DNA of 64,000 bases from Streptomyces fragilis. GTDB lineage: Bacteria; Actinomycetota; Actinomycetes; Streptomycetales; Streptomycetaceae. Positions 28,785 to 38,171 of the stretch are shown one piece after another. The notes beneath the pieces are model-generated. The model ran no database searches and had not been told where the DNA came from. It saw only the letters and a list, made by a program, of their open reading frames with translations. Where the stretch lies: contig NZ_BEVZ01000006.1 of assembly GCF_003112515.1 (NCBI RefSeq), positions 62,001-126,000 on the forward strand. The letters run 5' to 3'. Made by a program: the position numbers and the translations under genes. Positions within the stretch are counted from its first letter, which is position 1. The number at the start of each line of letters is the position of its first letter.

Positions 28785-30329
28785 TCACTTCTCGACGGTG
28801 AGTTCCCCGCGCAGCCGTTTGCGGTTGATCTTGCCGACGACGGTCTTCGGCAGGCCGTCGCGGAAGAGGATCCTGCGCGGCTTCTTGTACGCCGCGATGC
28901 GGGCGGCCACGTGGTCGGCGAGCTCCTCGCGCAGCGTGTCGTCCGGGGTGACGTCCTGGGCGGGAACGATCACGGCGGTCACCGTCTCGATCCAGCGGGG
29001 GTCGGGGGTGCCGACGACGGCGACCTCGCGGACCGCCGGGTGGCCGAGCAGGGCGTCCTCCACCTCGCGCGGGTACACGTTGAAGCCGCCGCTGACGATC
29101 ATGTCGGAGGTACGGTCCTTCAGGTACAGGAAGCCCTGGTCGTCCAGGACGCCGACGTCGCGGGTGTGCACCCAGCCGTCGCGGAAGGTCTGCGCGGTGA
29201 GGTCCGGCGCGTCGAAGTAGCCCGCGCAGGCGGAGGGTCCGCGGACGACGATCTCGCCCGGCTCCCCCGGGGCGACCGGCCGGCCGTCCTCCCCGAGGAG
29301 CCTCAGTTCGACGTCGACGGCGAGTCGGCCGCAGGCGGCCAGGCGCTCCCCGGTGTGGTCCTCCGGCCGCAGGACGGCGATGCACAGTGGGACCTCGGTC
29401 TGCCCGTAGTACTGCCAGAAGCGCTCCTGCCCCCAGACGCCCATGACGCGCTCGATGACGGGGCGCGGCATCGGGGAGGCCCCGTAGATGACCTGCCGCA
29501 GGGTGGAGACGTCGGTGGTGGCGAAGTCCGGGTGCTCGGACAGCATCTGGATCATGGTCGGGACGAGGTTGATCGCGGTGACCCCGTGACGGGGTATCGC
29601 TTCGAGGAAGGGTCCGGGGGCGAACCCGGGGAGCACGACGGTGCGGCCGCCGCGGAGCCACAGCGGCAGGACGAACACGCCGCCGGCGTGGTTGAGCCCG
29701 GCGGCGTGGAGCATGACGTCGTCGCGGGTGGCCGGGAGCATGTTGAGCAGCACGTTGCGGCAGACGGCGGCGAAGGAAGCCTGGGTGTGCCGGGCCGCCT
29801 TGAGGGTGCCGGTGGTGCCGGAGGTGAAGAGGGTGAGGATCACGTCGTCGGGCCGGGCCGGGACGTCCGGGAGGGTGTCGGGCGCCCGGTCGGCGAGGTC
29901 GAGGAGGGTCGGCGCCGTGACGCCGGGGCCCGGATCGAGGGGAAGGAAGGACACCTCGGGCAGGGCGGCGGCCAGTTCGCGGGCGCGGTCGCCGAGGGCG
30001 GCGGCGTGGACGACGAGTTCGCAGCCGGTGGTGGCGAGCATCGTGACGTGTTCGGCCGCCGACAGGCGGGAGTTGAGGGGGACGCGGTCGATGCCCGCCT
30101 TCACGCAGGCGAAGTCCAGCGGGACGCTGAGCAGGCAGTTGTCGAGCAGGAGGCCCACGCGGTCGCGGTGGCCGGCGCCCTGTCCGGCCAGGGCGTGGGC
30201 GAGCCGGTTGCTGAGGCGGTCGACCTCGTCGTAGGTGAGCTCCTCGTCGCCGAAGACGACGGCGACCCGGTCGGCGTGCTCGCGTGCCCCCCGGATGATC
30301 AGTTCACGTGCGGTGGGACCGGTGCTCAT
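28785..30329 (-). CDS. AMP-dependent acyl-CoA synthetase / ligase
   Basis: 514-residue ANL-superfamily enzyme forming acyl-CoA from a carboxylate, ATP and CoA. A3 motif LFTSGTTGTLKAA (~168), A5 YYGQTE, A7 FRDGWVHTRDVG, A8 RTSDMIVSGGFNVYP, and the A10 lysine in LPKTVVGKINRK are all present, so it should be active. Substrate not predictable from motifs; small or medium acyl acids are likely. ATG with GGAGGAG upstream. Its start lies 26 bp inside the end of the crotonase gene, so both are in one operon. Confidence 0.9.
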   Translation of the reverse strand: MSTGPTARELIIRGAREHADRVAVVFGDEELTYDEVDRLSNRLAHALAGQGAGHRDRVGLLLDNCLLSVPLDFACVKAGIDRVPLNSRLSAAEHVTMLATTGCELVVHAAALGDRARELAAALPEVSFLPLDPGPGVTAPTLLDLADRAPDTLPDVPARPDDVILTLFTSGTTGTLKAARHTQASFAAVCRNVLLNMLPATRDDVMLHAAGLNHAGGVFVLPLWLRGGRTVVLPGFAPGPFLEAIPRHGVTAINLVPTMIQMLSEHPDFATTDVSTLRQVIYGASPMPRPVIERVMGVWGQERFWQYYGQTEVPLCIAVLRPEDHTGERLAACGRLAVDVELRLLGEDGRPVAPGEPGEIVVRGPSACAGYFDAPDLTAQTFRDGWVHTRDVGVLDDQGFLYLKDRTSDMIVSGGFNVYPREVEDALLGHPAVREVAVVGTPDPRWIETVTAVIVPAQDVTPDDTLREELADHVAARIAAYKKPRRILFRDGLPKTVVGKINRKRLRGELTVEK

Positions 30330-31116
30330 GTCGGGTCTCCTCCCCCGGGAAACGGCCGTGCCGGCCGGCGCCGGCGACGAAACGGGCGGCGCCGGTCACG
30401 CCTTCGTGTTCCACGACCGGGGCTCCCGCCGCGCCTTCCGCCCGCAGCGCGTCGGCGAGCGGCAGGTCGAGGCCCGCGTACACGGAGGCCCGGTCGGTCA
30501 GCATGCAGCGGGACGGGAACGCGGCGATGGTCCGGGCGAGTTCACGGGCCACCGCGACGGCTTCGCCCGGCGCGGTCAGACGGTTGGCGAGGCCCATGGC
30601 GTAGGCCTCCTCGGCGGCGACGGGGCGGCCGGTCAGGATCAGGTCGAGGGCGCGGCCGAGGCCGACGATCCGGGGCAGGCGGACGGTGCCGCCGTCGATC
30701 AGGGGCACGCCCCAGCGCCGGCAGAACACCCCCATGACGGCGTCCTGTTCCACCACGCGCAGGTCGGCCAGCAGGGCCAGTTCGAGGCCGCCCGCCACCG
30801 CGTGCCCGGCGACGGCGGCGATCAGCGGCTTGGCCAGGTGCGCCCGGGTGGGGCCCATGGGTCCGGGCGCGGCGCCGTCCGGGGTGAGCAGGTTGCGCCG
30901 GTCGGGGTCGCCCACCGCGGTGAGGTCGGCGCCCGCGCAGAAGGTGCCGCCCGCCCCGGCGAGGACCGCGACCCGGAGCGCGGGGTCCGCCTCGAACGCC
31001 TCGAAGGCGGCGAGGAGCCGCTCGGCCATGGCCCGGTCGACCGCGTTGCGTCGCTCGGGGCGGTCCAGCCAGATGGTCGCCACGGCGCCGTCGGTCTCCG
31101 TGCGCACGTCGGTCAT
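30304..31116 (-). CDS. Crotonase / enoyl-CoA hydratase family protein
   Basis: 270-residue crotonase-fold protein acting on an acyl-CoA thioester. The oxyanion-hole segments are AGAGGTFCAGADL and AGHAVAGGLELALLAD, the latter keeping the first catalytic Glu. At the second Glu position the sequence is MGVFCRRWGVPLIDGG, so the usual PE pair is missing. Hydratase activity is therefore uncertain and isomerase or hydrolase activity remains possible. ATG start with AAGGG upstream. Operon with the acyl-CoA synthetase, which may supply its substrate. Confidence 0.88.
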   Translation of the reverse strand: MTDVRTETDGAVATIWLDRPERRNAVDRAMAERLLAAFEAFEADPALRVAVLAGAGGTFCAGADLTAVGDPDRRNLLTPDGAAPGPMGPTRAHLAKPLIAAVAGHAVAGGLELALLADLRVVEQDAVMGVFCRRWGVPLIDGGTVRLPRIVGLGRALDLILTGRPVAAEEAYAMGLANRLTAPGEAVAVARELARTIAAFPSRCMLTDRASVYAGLDLPLADALRAEGAAGAPVVEHEGVTGAARFVAGAGRHGRFPGEETRHEHRSHRT

Positions 31117-31204
31117 GGCCGCCCTTCGGTCCGCGGGTCGGGCGAACGGAGCAATCCTCGCGCCGTGTGCCGCCCGCGTCCAGAGGGCCCGGGTCACCGG
31201 CAGG

Positions 31205-31831
31205 TCAGACGTGCAGCTCGGGCGGCAGGCCGGGCCGGCGCAGCTCGTCGGGCAGGTGGCGGGTGTCGTTGTACACGAGGAGGGCGGGGGGTCGCTGCGG
31301 GCTGTAACGGATCACGGTCAGGCCCGCGTTGGCGTGGTGGAGGCCGATCCACCGGCCGGGCGGGGCGTCCAGGGCGTGACGGACGAGCCAGCCGACGAGG
31401 AAGTTGTGGGTGACCACGAGGTCGTGGCGCGGGGTGTCCTGGGCCACCGGGCCGGTGAAGCGGTCGACGGCCTCACGGGCGAGCCGCGGTCCGTCCTCGC
31501 GCTCGGCGGCCGGGAAGCCCCGGAGGAAGGTGAGGATGCGGTCGGCCGACGCGGGGTGGAGTTCCTCCCGCGCCGGGACGTGCGGCACGTAGTCGCCGGC
31601 CGGCGGGCAGGCGTGCGCGCTCACGCCGCCTTCCAGGCGTGCCGTGATCAGGGCGGCCGTCCCGGTGGCCCGGGGCAGGGGCCCGTGGTGCACGGCGGCG
31701 AACGGAACACCCCGCAGGCGCTCCCCCGGGAGGGCTGCCTGGCGGCGTCCGCGCTCGGTCAGCGAGGTCTCGTCGGCGGTGGCCTCCGCGTGCCGGACGA
31801 GGTGGAGGAAGCGGTCGGAGGAGGTGGACAC
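31205..31831 (-). CDS. Histidine phosphatase (phosphoglycerate-mutase-like) family protein
   Basis: 208-residue member of histidine phosphatase branch 1. The catalytic phosphohistidine is in FLHLVRHAEA (residues 9-14), and the second His is in LVVTHNFLVGWLV. The usual RHG motif reads RHA. Substrate unknown. GTG start selected because GGGAG is 7 nt upstream; the much longer upstream open frame is low complexity. Divergent from the condensation-domain gene. Confidence 0.85.
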   Translation of the reverse strand: MSTSSDRFLHLVRHAEATADETSLTERGRRQAALPGERLRGVPFAAVHHGPLPRATGTAALITARLEGGVSAHACPPAGDYVPHVPAREELHPASADRILTFLRGFPAAEREDGPRLAREAVDRFTGPVAQDTPRHDLVVTHNFLVGWLVRHALDAPPGRWIGLHHANAGLTVIRYSPQRPPALLVYNDTRHLPDELRRPGLPPELHV

Positions 31832-32129
31832 GTGGTGACTCCCAGGTCGTCGGTTCGGCGGGCACCCACCTCGAACTTCCCTCGTTGGAGCGGCTTTTGA
31901 CGGCGCTGGGGACGGACGCGCCACCGCGGGCCGCGGTTGCGCCCGTGGCCGGACCCGTTTCCTCGCTCTCGGCCGCCTCGTTGGGCATGCGTCGAAGAAG
32001 CCCGGGCGGACGAGGCTTCGGAGGCGGCCGGCGGGGACGAGGGCTCGTGTCCGCCGTCGGGAGCCGGGCCGGTGAACGGGCCGACGCGAGGTTCCGCCTT
32101 CTCCGCCCCCTACGAAGGGAGACGCCCCG

Positions 32130-33527
32130 GTGCGAGTGACCGACATTCAGCGGTGCGACGTGCGCCCCGGACTGCTCGTCGAGTGGACGCTCAGTCCGGA
32201 CACCGTCGCGGCGGCCGCCGGCCTGCCGGAGGACTCCCGGCCGCCCGCTTACGTGCAGGAGTCGCACATCAGGACGGCGCGGTCGGTGCGGGAGGACGGC
32301 CTGTTCGTGCCGACCTGGGTCGGCGCGGCGTTCGACGTCCCCGGCGCGGTCGATCTGGACGCGCTGCAACGGGCGCTGCACGACTGGACCCTGCGGCACG
32401 AGACGCTGCGCAGCGGCTTCCGCTGGGACCAGGGGGTGATGCGGCGGTTCACGCTCGGGGCCGGGGCGGTGCGGCTGCGCCGTGAGGTGGTGGGCGCCTT
32501 CGAGGACGCGCAGCGGCTCGTCACGCACCTGCAGGACCGGTTCGACGTCGCCGCGGACGCCCTGGACTGGCCGAACTTCCTCTACGCGGCGGTGGTCCGG
32601 CCGGACTGCACCAGTGTGTACATGGCCTTCGACCACAGCAACGTGGACGCCTACTCCCTGCACCGGATCCCGGCCGAGGTCCACGAGTTCTACGCGGCGG
32701 CCGTCGAGGGGCGGACGGTGGCGCAGCCTCCGGCGGGCAGCTACGTGGACTTCTGCGAGGCCGAGCGGGCGGACGCGGACCGGGTGGACGACAGCCACGA
32801 GATCGTGGCGCGGTGGCGGGATTTCGTCTCGCGGTGCGACGGGCAGCTGCCCAACTTCCCCGTCGACCTGGGCCTGGACGCCGTGGAGGGCAAGCTGCCG
32901 ACGCAGAAGCTGCTGCAGGACTCGCTGGTCGGGGCCCGGGAGGCGGCCGGGTTCGAGGCGTACTGCCGACCGTTCGGCGGCAGCCTGGTGGGCGTGCTGG
33001 CCGCGACGGCGGTGCTGGTGCGGGAGATCGCGGGCACCTCGGTGTACCGGACGGTGGTGCCGTTCCACACGCGGGCGCAGTCGCGGTGGCAGGACTCCGT
33101 GGGCTGGTACGTGGGCGGGGTGCCGATCGAGGTCGACCTCTCCGACGGGGCCGGGTTCGAGGAGGCGCTGCGGCGGGTGCGTGCGGCGCTGCGGGAGAAC
33201 CGGAGGCTGGCGCGGATGCCGATCGCCCGGGTGCTGCGGCTGCTGGGCGCGGAGTTCCGGCCGCGCTCGCCCGACCTGTACTCGATCGTGTCGTTCGTCG
33301 ACGGCCGCGGGGTGCCGGGCTCGGAGCGGTGGGACGAGCTGCACGCGTACGGGCTGCTGCGGGTGTCGTACGGGGACCAGGTGTGCGTGTGGGTCAGCCG
33401 GGTGCACGAGGGGCTGCAGTTCGCCGCGCGGTATCCGGACACCGGGCCGGCGCTGCGGAGCATGGAGCGGTACCTGGAGGGGCTGCGGGAGACCGTCTCA
33501 CGGGTGGCGCGCGCGGGCGGCGCGTAG
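32130..33527 (+). CDS. Stand-alone condensation-domain protein (NRPS C-domain/acyltransferase fold)
   Basis: 465-residue CoA-dependent-acyltransferase-fold protein resembling a single NRPS condensation domain. The C-domain active-site HHxxxDG appears as MAFDHSNVDAYS: the second His and the Asp remain but Gly is Ala. Other recognisable parts are RHETLRSGF (C2-like) and VGWYVGGVPIEV (C5-like). No adenylation or carrier domain is nearby. It may be a free acyltransferase of the PapA/CoA-acyl type. GTG start with GGGAG upstream. 298 bp of divergent spacer precede it. Confidence 0.8.
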   Translation: MRVTDIQRCDVRPGLLVEWTLSPDTVAAAAGLPEDSRPPAYVQESHIRTARSVREDGLFVPTWVGAAFDVPGAVDLDALQRALHDWTLRHETLRSGFRWDQGVMRRFTLGAGAVRLRREVVGAFEDAQRLVTHLQDRFDVAADALDWPNFLYAAVVRPDCTSVYMAFDHSNVDAYSLHRIPAEVHEFYAAAVEGRTVAQPPAGSYVDFCEAERADADRVDDSHEIVARWRDFVSRCDGQLPNFPVDLGLDAVEGKLPTQKLLQDSLVGAREAAGFEAYCRPFGGSLVGVLAATAVLVREIAGTSVYRTVVPFHTRAQSRWQDSVGWYVGGVPIEVDLSDGAGFEEALRRVRAALRENRRLARMPIARVLRLLGAEFRPRSPDLYSIVSFVDGRGVPGSERWDELHAYGLLRVSYGDQVCVWVSRVHEGLQFAARYPDTGPALRSMERYLEGLRETVSRVARAGGA

Positions 33528-33684
33528 GGCGGGCGGAGCGAGGCCGAGCGGGCGGCCTGTAGGGCGGGCGGCGGGCCGGGCGACCGGGGCCGCGGGCGGT
33601 GCGACGGAGGCCGCGGTGGCGTGGGCGGGGGGGCCGCGGGCGCCGTGGTCGGGGGCCCTGGTGCGCGGCGGGCCGGTCCCCGGA

Positions 33685-33690
33685 TAGGGT
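33685..33690 (+). promoter_or_regulatory. -10 element of the cobN operon promoter
   Basis: TAGGGT ends 3 bp before the predicted P1 stem of the B12 riboswitch, so the transcript would begin at the aptamer. Similar TANNNT elements stand at the other two riboswitches (TACGGT, TAGGCT). Confidence 0.55.
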
Positions 33691-33790
33691 GAGGGCCACT
33701 TCTCGTGGTGCAGGAACCCGGTGCGATTCCGGGGCGGTTCCGCCACTGTGACGTTCCCCGGTTCGGGGACGCAGCCAGACACTGGCCACG
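33691..33790 (+). ncRNA. Cobalamin (B12) riboswitch 1, upstream of cobN
   Basis: The sequence shows the B12 aptamer landmarks: GGTGCGATTCCGG, the core GCCACTGTGA and the B12-box-like GCAGCCAGACACTGG. P1 can form between 33694-33698 (GGCCA) and 33783-33787 (TGGCC). Downstream, CGGGG/CCCCG forms a small hairpin just before the GAGGGAGG ribosome-binding site, so control is probably at translation. High adenosylcobalamin should switch off cobN-cobF-cobQ-cobK. Confidence 0.92.
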
Positions 33791-33840
33791 GGTCGTCCGA
33801 CCGTCGTACGGGGCGAGAACCCCGAGGGAGGATCACGGCC

Positions 33841-36800
33841 TTGACCGTGCCTTTTGCGCTGCTGTCCACGTCCGACACCGATCTGCTCTCCGCGCGGGCC
33901 AGTGGCGCCGCGTACGTGTGGGCCAATCCGTCCCGGGCCTCCGACGAGGAACTCGCCGCCGTGGTCGACGGCGCCGCCCTGGTGGTGGTGCGGCTGCTGG
34001 GGTCTCCGCACGACCTGTGGCCGGGGCTCGCGGCCGTCCGTGAGCGGGGTACGCCGCTGGTGGTGCTGGGCGGCGAGCTCCAGCCGAGCGCCGAGCTGAT
34101 GGAGCACTCGACGGTGCCCGTCGGCGTGGCGGCCGACGCCCACCGGTACCTCGCGGAGGGCGGGCCGGCGAACCTGCGGCGGCTGCACGCGTTCCTCTCG
34201 GACACGGTGCTGCTCACCGGCGAGGGCTTCGAACCGCCGGAGGCGGTGCCGCTGTGGGGGCTCGCCGCCCGCGAGGCGCCGGTGGACGCCTCGCTGCCGA
34301 AGGTGGGGATCCTGTACTACCGGGCCCACGAGGCCGGCGGCAACGCGGCGTTCGCGCACGCCCTGGCCGACGCGGTGGACGCCACCGGCCGCGCGGTGGG
34401 CGTGCCGGTCTTCGCCGGGTCGCTGCGGTCCGCGCCGGACGAGCTGTACGAGGCGCTGGCCGGCTTCGACGCGCTGGTGGTGACGGTGCTGGCGGCCGGC
34501 GGCAGCGTCCCGGCGTCGGCGGGCGCGGGCGGTGACGACGAGGCCTGGGACGTGGAGCGGATGGCCGCCCTGGACGTCCCGGTGCTGCAGGGGCTGTGCC
34601 TGACGAGTTCCCGCGACGAGTGGGAGGCGTCGGAGGACGGCGTCACGCCGCTGGACTCGGCGAGCCAGATCGCCATCCCGGAGTTCGACGGGCGGATCAT
34701 CACCGTGCCGTTCTCCTTCAAGGAGATCGACCGCGACGGCCTGCCGCGCTACGTCGCGGACCCGGAGCGGTGCGCCCGGCTGGCGGGCATCGCGGTCAAC
34801 CACGCCCGGCTACGGCACGTGCCGAACGGGCGGAAGCGCATCGCCGTGGTGCTGTCGGCCTATCCGACCAAGCACTCCCGGATCGGCAACGCGGTCGGCC
34901 TGGACACCCCCCGTTCCGCGGTGCGGCTGCTGCGGCGGCTCCGCGAGGAGGGCTACGACCTGGGCGCGCCGGGAGATCTGCCCGGCCTCGACCTGCCCGA
35001 CGACCAGGAGGCCGGGGACGCGCTGATCCACGCGGTGATCGCCGCCGGCGGCCAGGACGAGGAGTGGCTGACCTCCGGTCAGCTCACCGACGCCCACGTG
35101 CGGATCACCGCCGAGGAGTACGCGGCGTGGACGGCGGACGTGCCGTCCGCGCTGCGGGACGCGATGACCGAGGCCTGGGGTCCGGCTCCGGGCCGGCTGT
35201 TCGTCAACGAGGCCGGGGAGATCGTGCTGGCCGCGCTGCGGGCGGGCAACGTGGTGGTGCTGGTGCAGCCGCCGCGCGGCTTCGGGGAGAACCCGGTGGC
35301 GATCTACCACGACCCGTCGCTGCCGCCGAGCCACCACTACCTGGCCGCCTACCGCTGGCTGGAGAACCGTTTCGGCGCGGACGCCGTCGTCCACCTGGGC
35401 AAGCACGGGTCGCTGGAGTGGCTGCCGGGCAAGAACGCCGCGCTGTCGGCGGCCTGTGCCACCGACGCCGCGCTCGGCGCGATGCCGCTGGTCTACCCGT
35501 TCCTGGTGAACGACCCGGGAGAGGGCGCGCAGGCCAAGCGGCGGGCGCACGCCACCGTCGTCGACCACCTGATCCCGCCGATGGCGCGCGCCGAGTCCTA
35601 CGGCGACATCGCGCGTCTGGAGCAGCTGCTCGACGAGCACGCCAACATCGCGAGCATGGACCCGGCGAAGCTGCCCGCGGTGCGGGGCGAGATCTGGTCG
35701 CTGCTGCGGGCGGCGGAGCTGCACCGCGACCTGGGGCTGGAACAGCGGCCCGACGACGAGGAGTTCGACGACTTCCTGCTCCACGTCGACGGCTGGCTCT
35801 GCGAGATCAAGGACGCGCAGATCCGCGACGGCCTGCACGTGCTGGGCGAGGCCCCGGCCGGTGAGGCCCGGGTCAACCTGGTGCTGGCGATCCTGCGGGC
35901 GGCCCAGGTGTGGGGCGGAGTCGGCGGCGCGGTGCCGGGGCTGCGGGCGGCGCTGGGGCTCAAGGGCGACGACGCCTCGGCCGTGGTCGACGGGGTCGAG
36001 GCGCGGGCCCGGGAGCTGGTGGAGCGGATGGAGGCCGAGGGCTGGGACCCGGCGGCCGCCGCCGCCCTGCACGACGACCCGGAGGTGCGGCGGGTGCTGG
36101 AGTTCGCCGCCGAGCAGGTCGTGCCGCGGCTGGCCCGCACCACCGAGGAGCTGGACCACGTGGTGCACGCCCTCGCGGGCGGATACGTGCCGGCCGGTCC
36201 CTCGGGTTCGCCGTTGCGCGGGCTGGTGAACGTGCTGCCGACCGGACGCAACTTCTACACGGTGGACCCGCGGGCGGTGCCGTCGCGGCTGGCCTGGCAG
36301 ACCGGTCAGGCGATGGCGCGCTCGCTGGTGGAACGGCACCTGGCGGAGACCGGGACCTACCCGGAGTCGGTGGGCCTGTCGGTGTGGGGGACGTCGGCGA
36401 TGCGGACCTCGGGCGACGACGTGGCGGAGGTGCTGGCGCTGCTGGGCGTGCGGCCCGAGTGGGACGAGGCGTCCCGGCGGGTGTCGCGGCTCGAGGTGGT
36501 GTCCCTGGAGGAGCTGGGCCGCCCCCGCATCGACGTCACGGTCCGCATCTCCGGGTTCTTCCGCGACGCCTTCCCGCACGTGGTGGCGATGCTGGACGAC
36601 GCGGTGCGCCTGGTCGCCGCGCTCGACGAGCCGGAGGACCGCAACTACGTGCGGGCGCACGCCCGGGCGGACCTGGCGGTGCACGGTGACGAACGCCGGG
36701 CCACCACCCGCATCTTCGGCTCGAAGCCGGGCTCCTACGGGGCGGGCATCCTGCAGCTCGTGGAGTCGGGCAGCTGGCGCGACGACCGCGACCTCGCCGA

Positions 36801-37431
36801 GGTGTACACGGCGTGGGGCGGCTTCGCCTACGGCCGTGGCCTGGACGGGGTGCCGGCGGCGGACGACATGCGGGCCAACTACCGCCGGATCAAGGTGGCG
36901 GCGAAGAACATCGACAGCGCCGAGCACGACATCGCGGACTCCGACGACTACTTCCAGTACCACGGAGGGATGATCGCCACGGTCCGCGCGCTGACCGGCT
37001 CCGACCCGAAGGCGTACGTGGGCGACTCGACCACGCCGGACGCGGTGCGCACCCGGACGCTGGCCGAGGAGACGGCCCGGGTGTTCCGCGCCCGGGTGGT
37101 CAACCCGCGGTGGATCGCGGCGATGCGCCGCCACGGCTACAAGGGCGCGTTCGAGCTGGCGGCGACGGTCGACTACCTCTTCGGGTTCGACGCGACGGCC
37201 GGCGTGGTGCACGACTGGATGTACGAGAAGCTGGCCGCCGAGTACGTCCTGGACGAGGAAACGCAGGAGTTCCTGCGGCGCTCCAACCCGTGGGCGCTGC
37301 ACGGCATCGTGGAGCGGCTGCACGAGGCGGCGGACCGCGGCCTGTGGGCGGAGCCCGACCCTGAGACCCTGCGGGCGATGGCCGAGGTGTACCTGGAGGT
37401 CGAGGGCGAGCTGGAGGAGCGGTCCGAGTGA
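33841..37431 (+). CDS. cobN: Cobaltochelatase CobN subunit
   Basis: Large ATP-dependent cobaltochelatase subunit that inserts Co2+ into hydrogenobyrinate a,c-diamide, the hallmark of the aerobic pathway. At 1196 residues it has the normal CobN length. Conserved parts include VHLGKHGSLEWLPGKNAALS (~520) and KPGSYGAGILQL in the C-terminal third. The start is taken as TTG at 33841, 9 nt after GAGGGAGG; GTG at 33847 is an alternative. First gene after riboswitch 1; coupled to cobF by GTGA. Its AAA/VWA partner is probably the fused chelatase at 44981-47107. Confidence 0.95.
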   Translation: MTVPFALLSTSDTDLLSARASGAAYVWANPSRASDEELAAVVDGAALVVVRLLGSPHDLWPGLAAVRERGTPLVVLGGELQPSAELMEHSTVPVGVAADAHRYLAEGGPANLRRLHAFLSDTVLLTGEGFEPPEAVPLWGLAAREAPVDASLPKVGILYYRAHEAGGNAAFAHALADAVDATGRAVGVPVFAGSLRSAPDELYEALAGFDALVVTVLAAGGSVPASAGAGGDDEAWDVERMAALDVPVLQGLCLTSSRDEWEASEDGVTPLDSASQIAIPEFDGRIITVPFSFKEIDRDGLPRYVADPERCARLAGIAVNHARLRHVPNGRKRIAVVLSAYPTKHSRIGNAVGLDTPRSAVRLLRRLREEGYDLGAPGDLPGLDLPDDQEAGDALIHAVIAAGGQDEEWLTSGQLTDAHVRITAEEYAAWTADVPSALRDAMTEAWGPAPGRLFVNEAGEIVLAALRAGNVVVLVQPPRGFGENPVAIYHDPSLPPSHHYLAAYRWLENRFGADAVVHLGKHGSLEWLPGKNAALSAACATDAALGAMPLVYPFLVNDPGEGAQAKRRAHATVVDHLIPPMARAESYGDIARLEQLLDEHANIASMDPAKLPAVRGEIWSLLRAAELHRDLGLEQRPDDEEFDDFLLHVDGWLCEIKDAQIRDGLHVLGEAPAGEARVNLVLAILRAAQVWGGVGGAVPGLRAALGLKGDDASAVVDGVEARARELVERMEAEGWDPAAAAALHDDPEVRRVLEFAAEQVVPRLARTTEELDHVVHALAGGYVPAGPSGSPLRGLVNVLPTGRNFYTVDPRAVPSRLAWQTGQAMARSLVERHLAETGTYPESVGLSVWGTSAMRTSGDDVAEVLALLGVRPEWDEASRRVSRLEVVSLEELGRPRIDVTVRISGFFRDAFPHVVAMLDDAVRLVAALDEPEDRNYVRAHARADLAVHGDERRATTRIFGSKPGSYGAGILQLVESGSWRDDRDLAEVYTAWGGFAYGRGLDGVPAADDMRANYRRIKVAAKNIDSAEHDIADSDDYFQYHGGMIATVRALTGSDPKAYVGDSTTPDAVRTRTLAEETARVFRARVVNPRWIAAMRRHGYKGAFELAATVDYLFGFDATAGVVHDWMYEKLAAEYVLDEETQEFLRRSNPWALHGIVERLHEAADRGLWAEPDPETLRAMAEVYLEVEGELEERSE

Positions 37432-38171
37432 GCGGCGCGGTGAGGGTGCGGATCCTCGGCATCGGCATGGGGCCGCGGCACCTGACCGCCGAGGTGGTGG
37501 AGGCCCTGCGGGGCTGCGACTACGCGGTGGCCGCGCGCAAGGCGGACGACGACGGGCTGCTGGAGGCGCGCCGCGTGGTGTGCCAGGCGCACGGCGTGGA
37601 GCTGGTGGAGGTGCCGGACCCGGAGCGGGACCGGCGCGACCCGAAGGACTATCCGGGGGCGGTGGCGGCCTGGCACGAGGCGCGGGTCGCCGCCTACGAG
37701 CGGGTGCTGGCCGCGCGCGGGGGGACGGCGGCGTTCCTGGTGTGGGGCGATCCCTCGCTGTACGACTCCACGGTGCGGATCGTGGAGCGGATCGCCGCAC
37801 GCGGCGTGGTGCCGGTGGAGTGGGACGTGCTGCCCGGGGTGAGCGCCCCGCAGCTGCTGGCGGCGCGCCACCGGATGGTGCTGCACGAGGTGGGGCGGCC
37901 GGTGCACGTGACGACGGCCCGCCGGCTGGCGGCCGCGGTCGCGGAGGGTCAGGACAACATCGTGGTGATGCTGGGGGCGGAACCTCGGTTCGAAGGGCTG
38001 GCGGACTGGTCCGTGTGGTGGGGGGCCAATCTCGGCACGGACGGCGAGGAGCTGGTGGCCGGCCGCGTCGGGGAGGTGCTGCCCGACATCCTGCGCGCGC
38101 GGGAGCGGGCGCGGCGGGCGGCCGGCTGGGTGATGGACGTGTGTCTGCTGAGGAAGGGCGCGGTGGCGTGA
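37428..38171 (+). CDS. cobF: Precorrin-6A synthase (deacetylating) CobF
   Basis: 247-residue SAM-dependent tetrapyrrole methylase that methylates C1 of precorrin-5 with loss of acetate. N-terminal RILGIGMGPRHLT is the SAM-binding start; FLVWGDPSLYDST and VLPGVSAPQLLAARH are the CobF-typical blocks. Only the aerobic route has this enzyme. GTG start inside a GTGA overlap with cobN, and GTGA overlap with cobQ downstream. Confidence 0.93.
   Translation: MSGAVRVRILGIGMGPRHLTAEVVEALRGCDYAVAARKADDDGLLEARRVVCQAHGVELVEVPDPERDRRDPKDYPGAVAAWHEARVAAYERVLAARGGTAAFLVWGDPSLYDSTVRIVERIAARGVVPVEWDVLPGVSAPQLLAARHRMVLHEVGRPVHVTTARRLAAAVAEGQDNIVVMLGAEPRFEGLADWSVWWGANLGTDGEELVAGRVGEVLPDILRARERARRAAGWVMDVCLLRKGAVA

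Noticed and set aside
32130-33527. Edge of a nonribosomal peptide cluster.
   Set aside because: No adenylation, carrier, thioesterase or tailoring genes on either side within the window.
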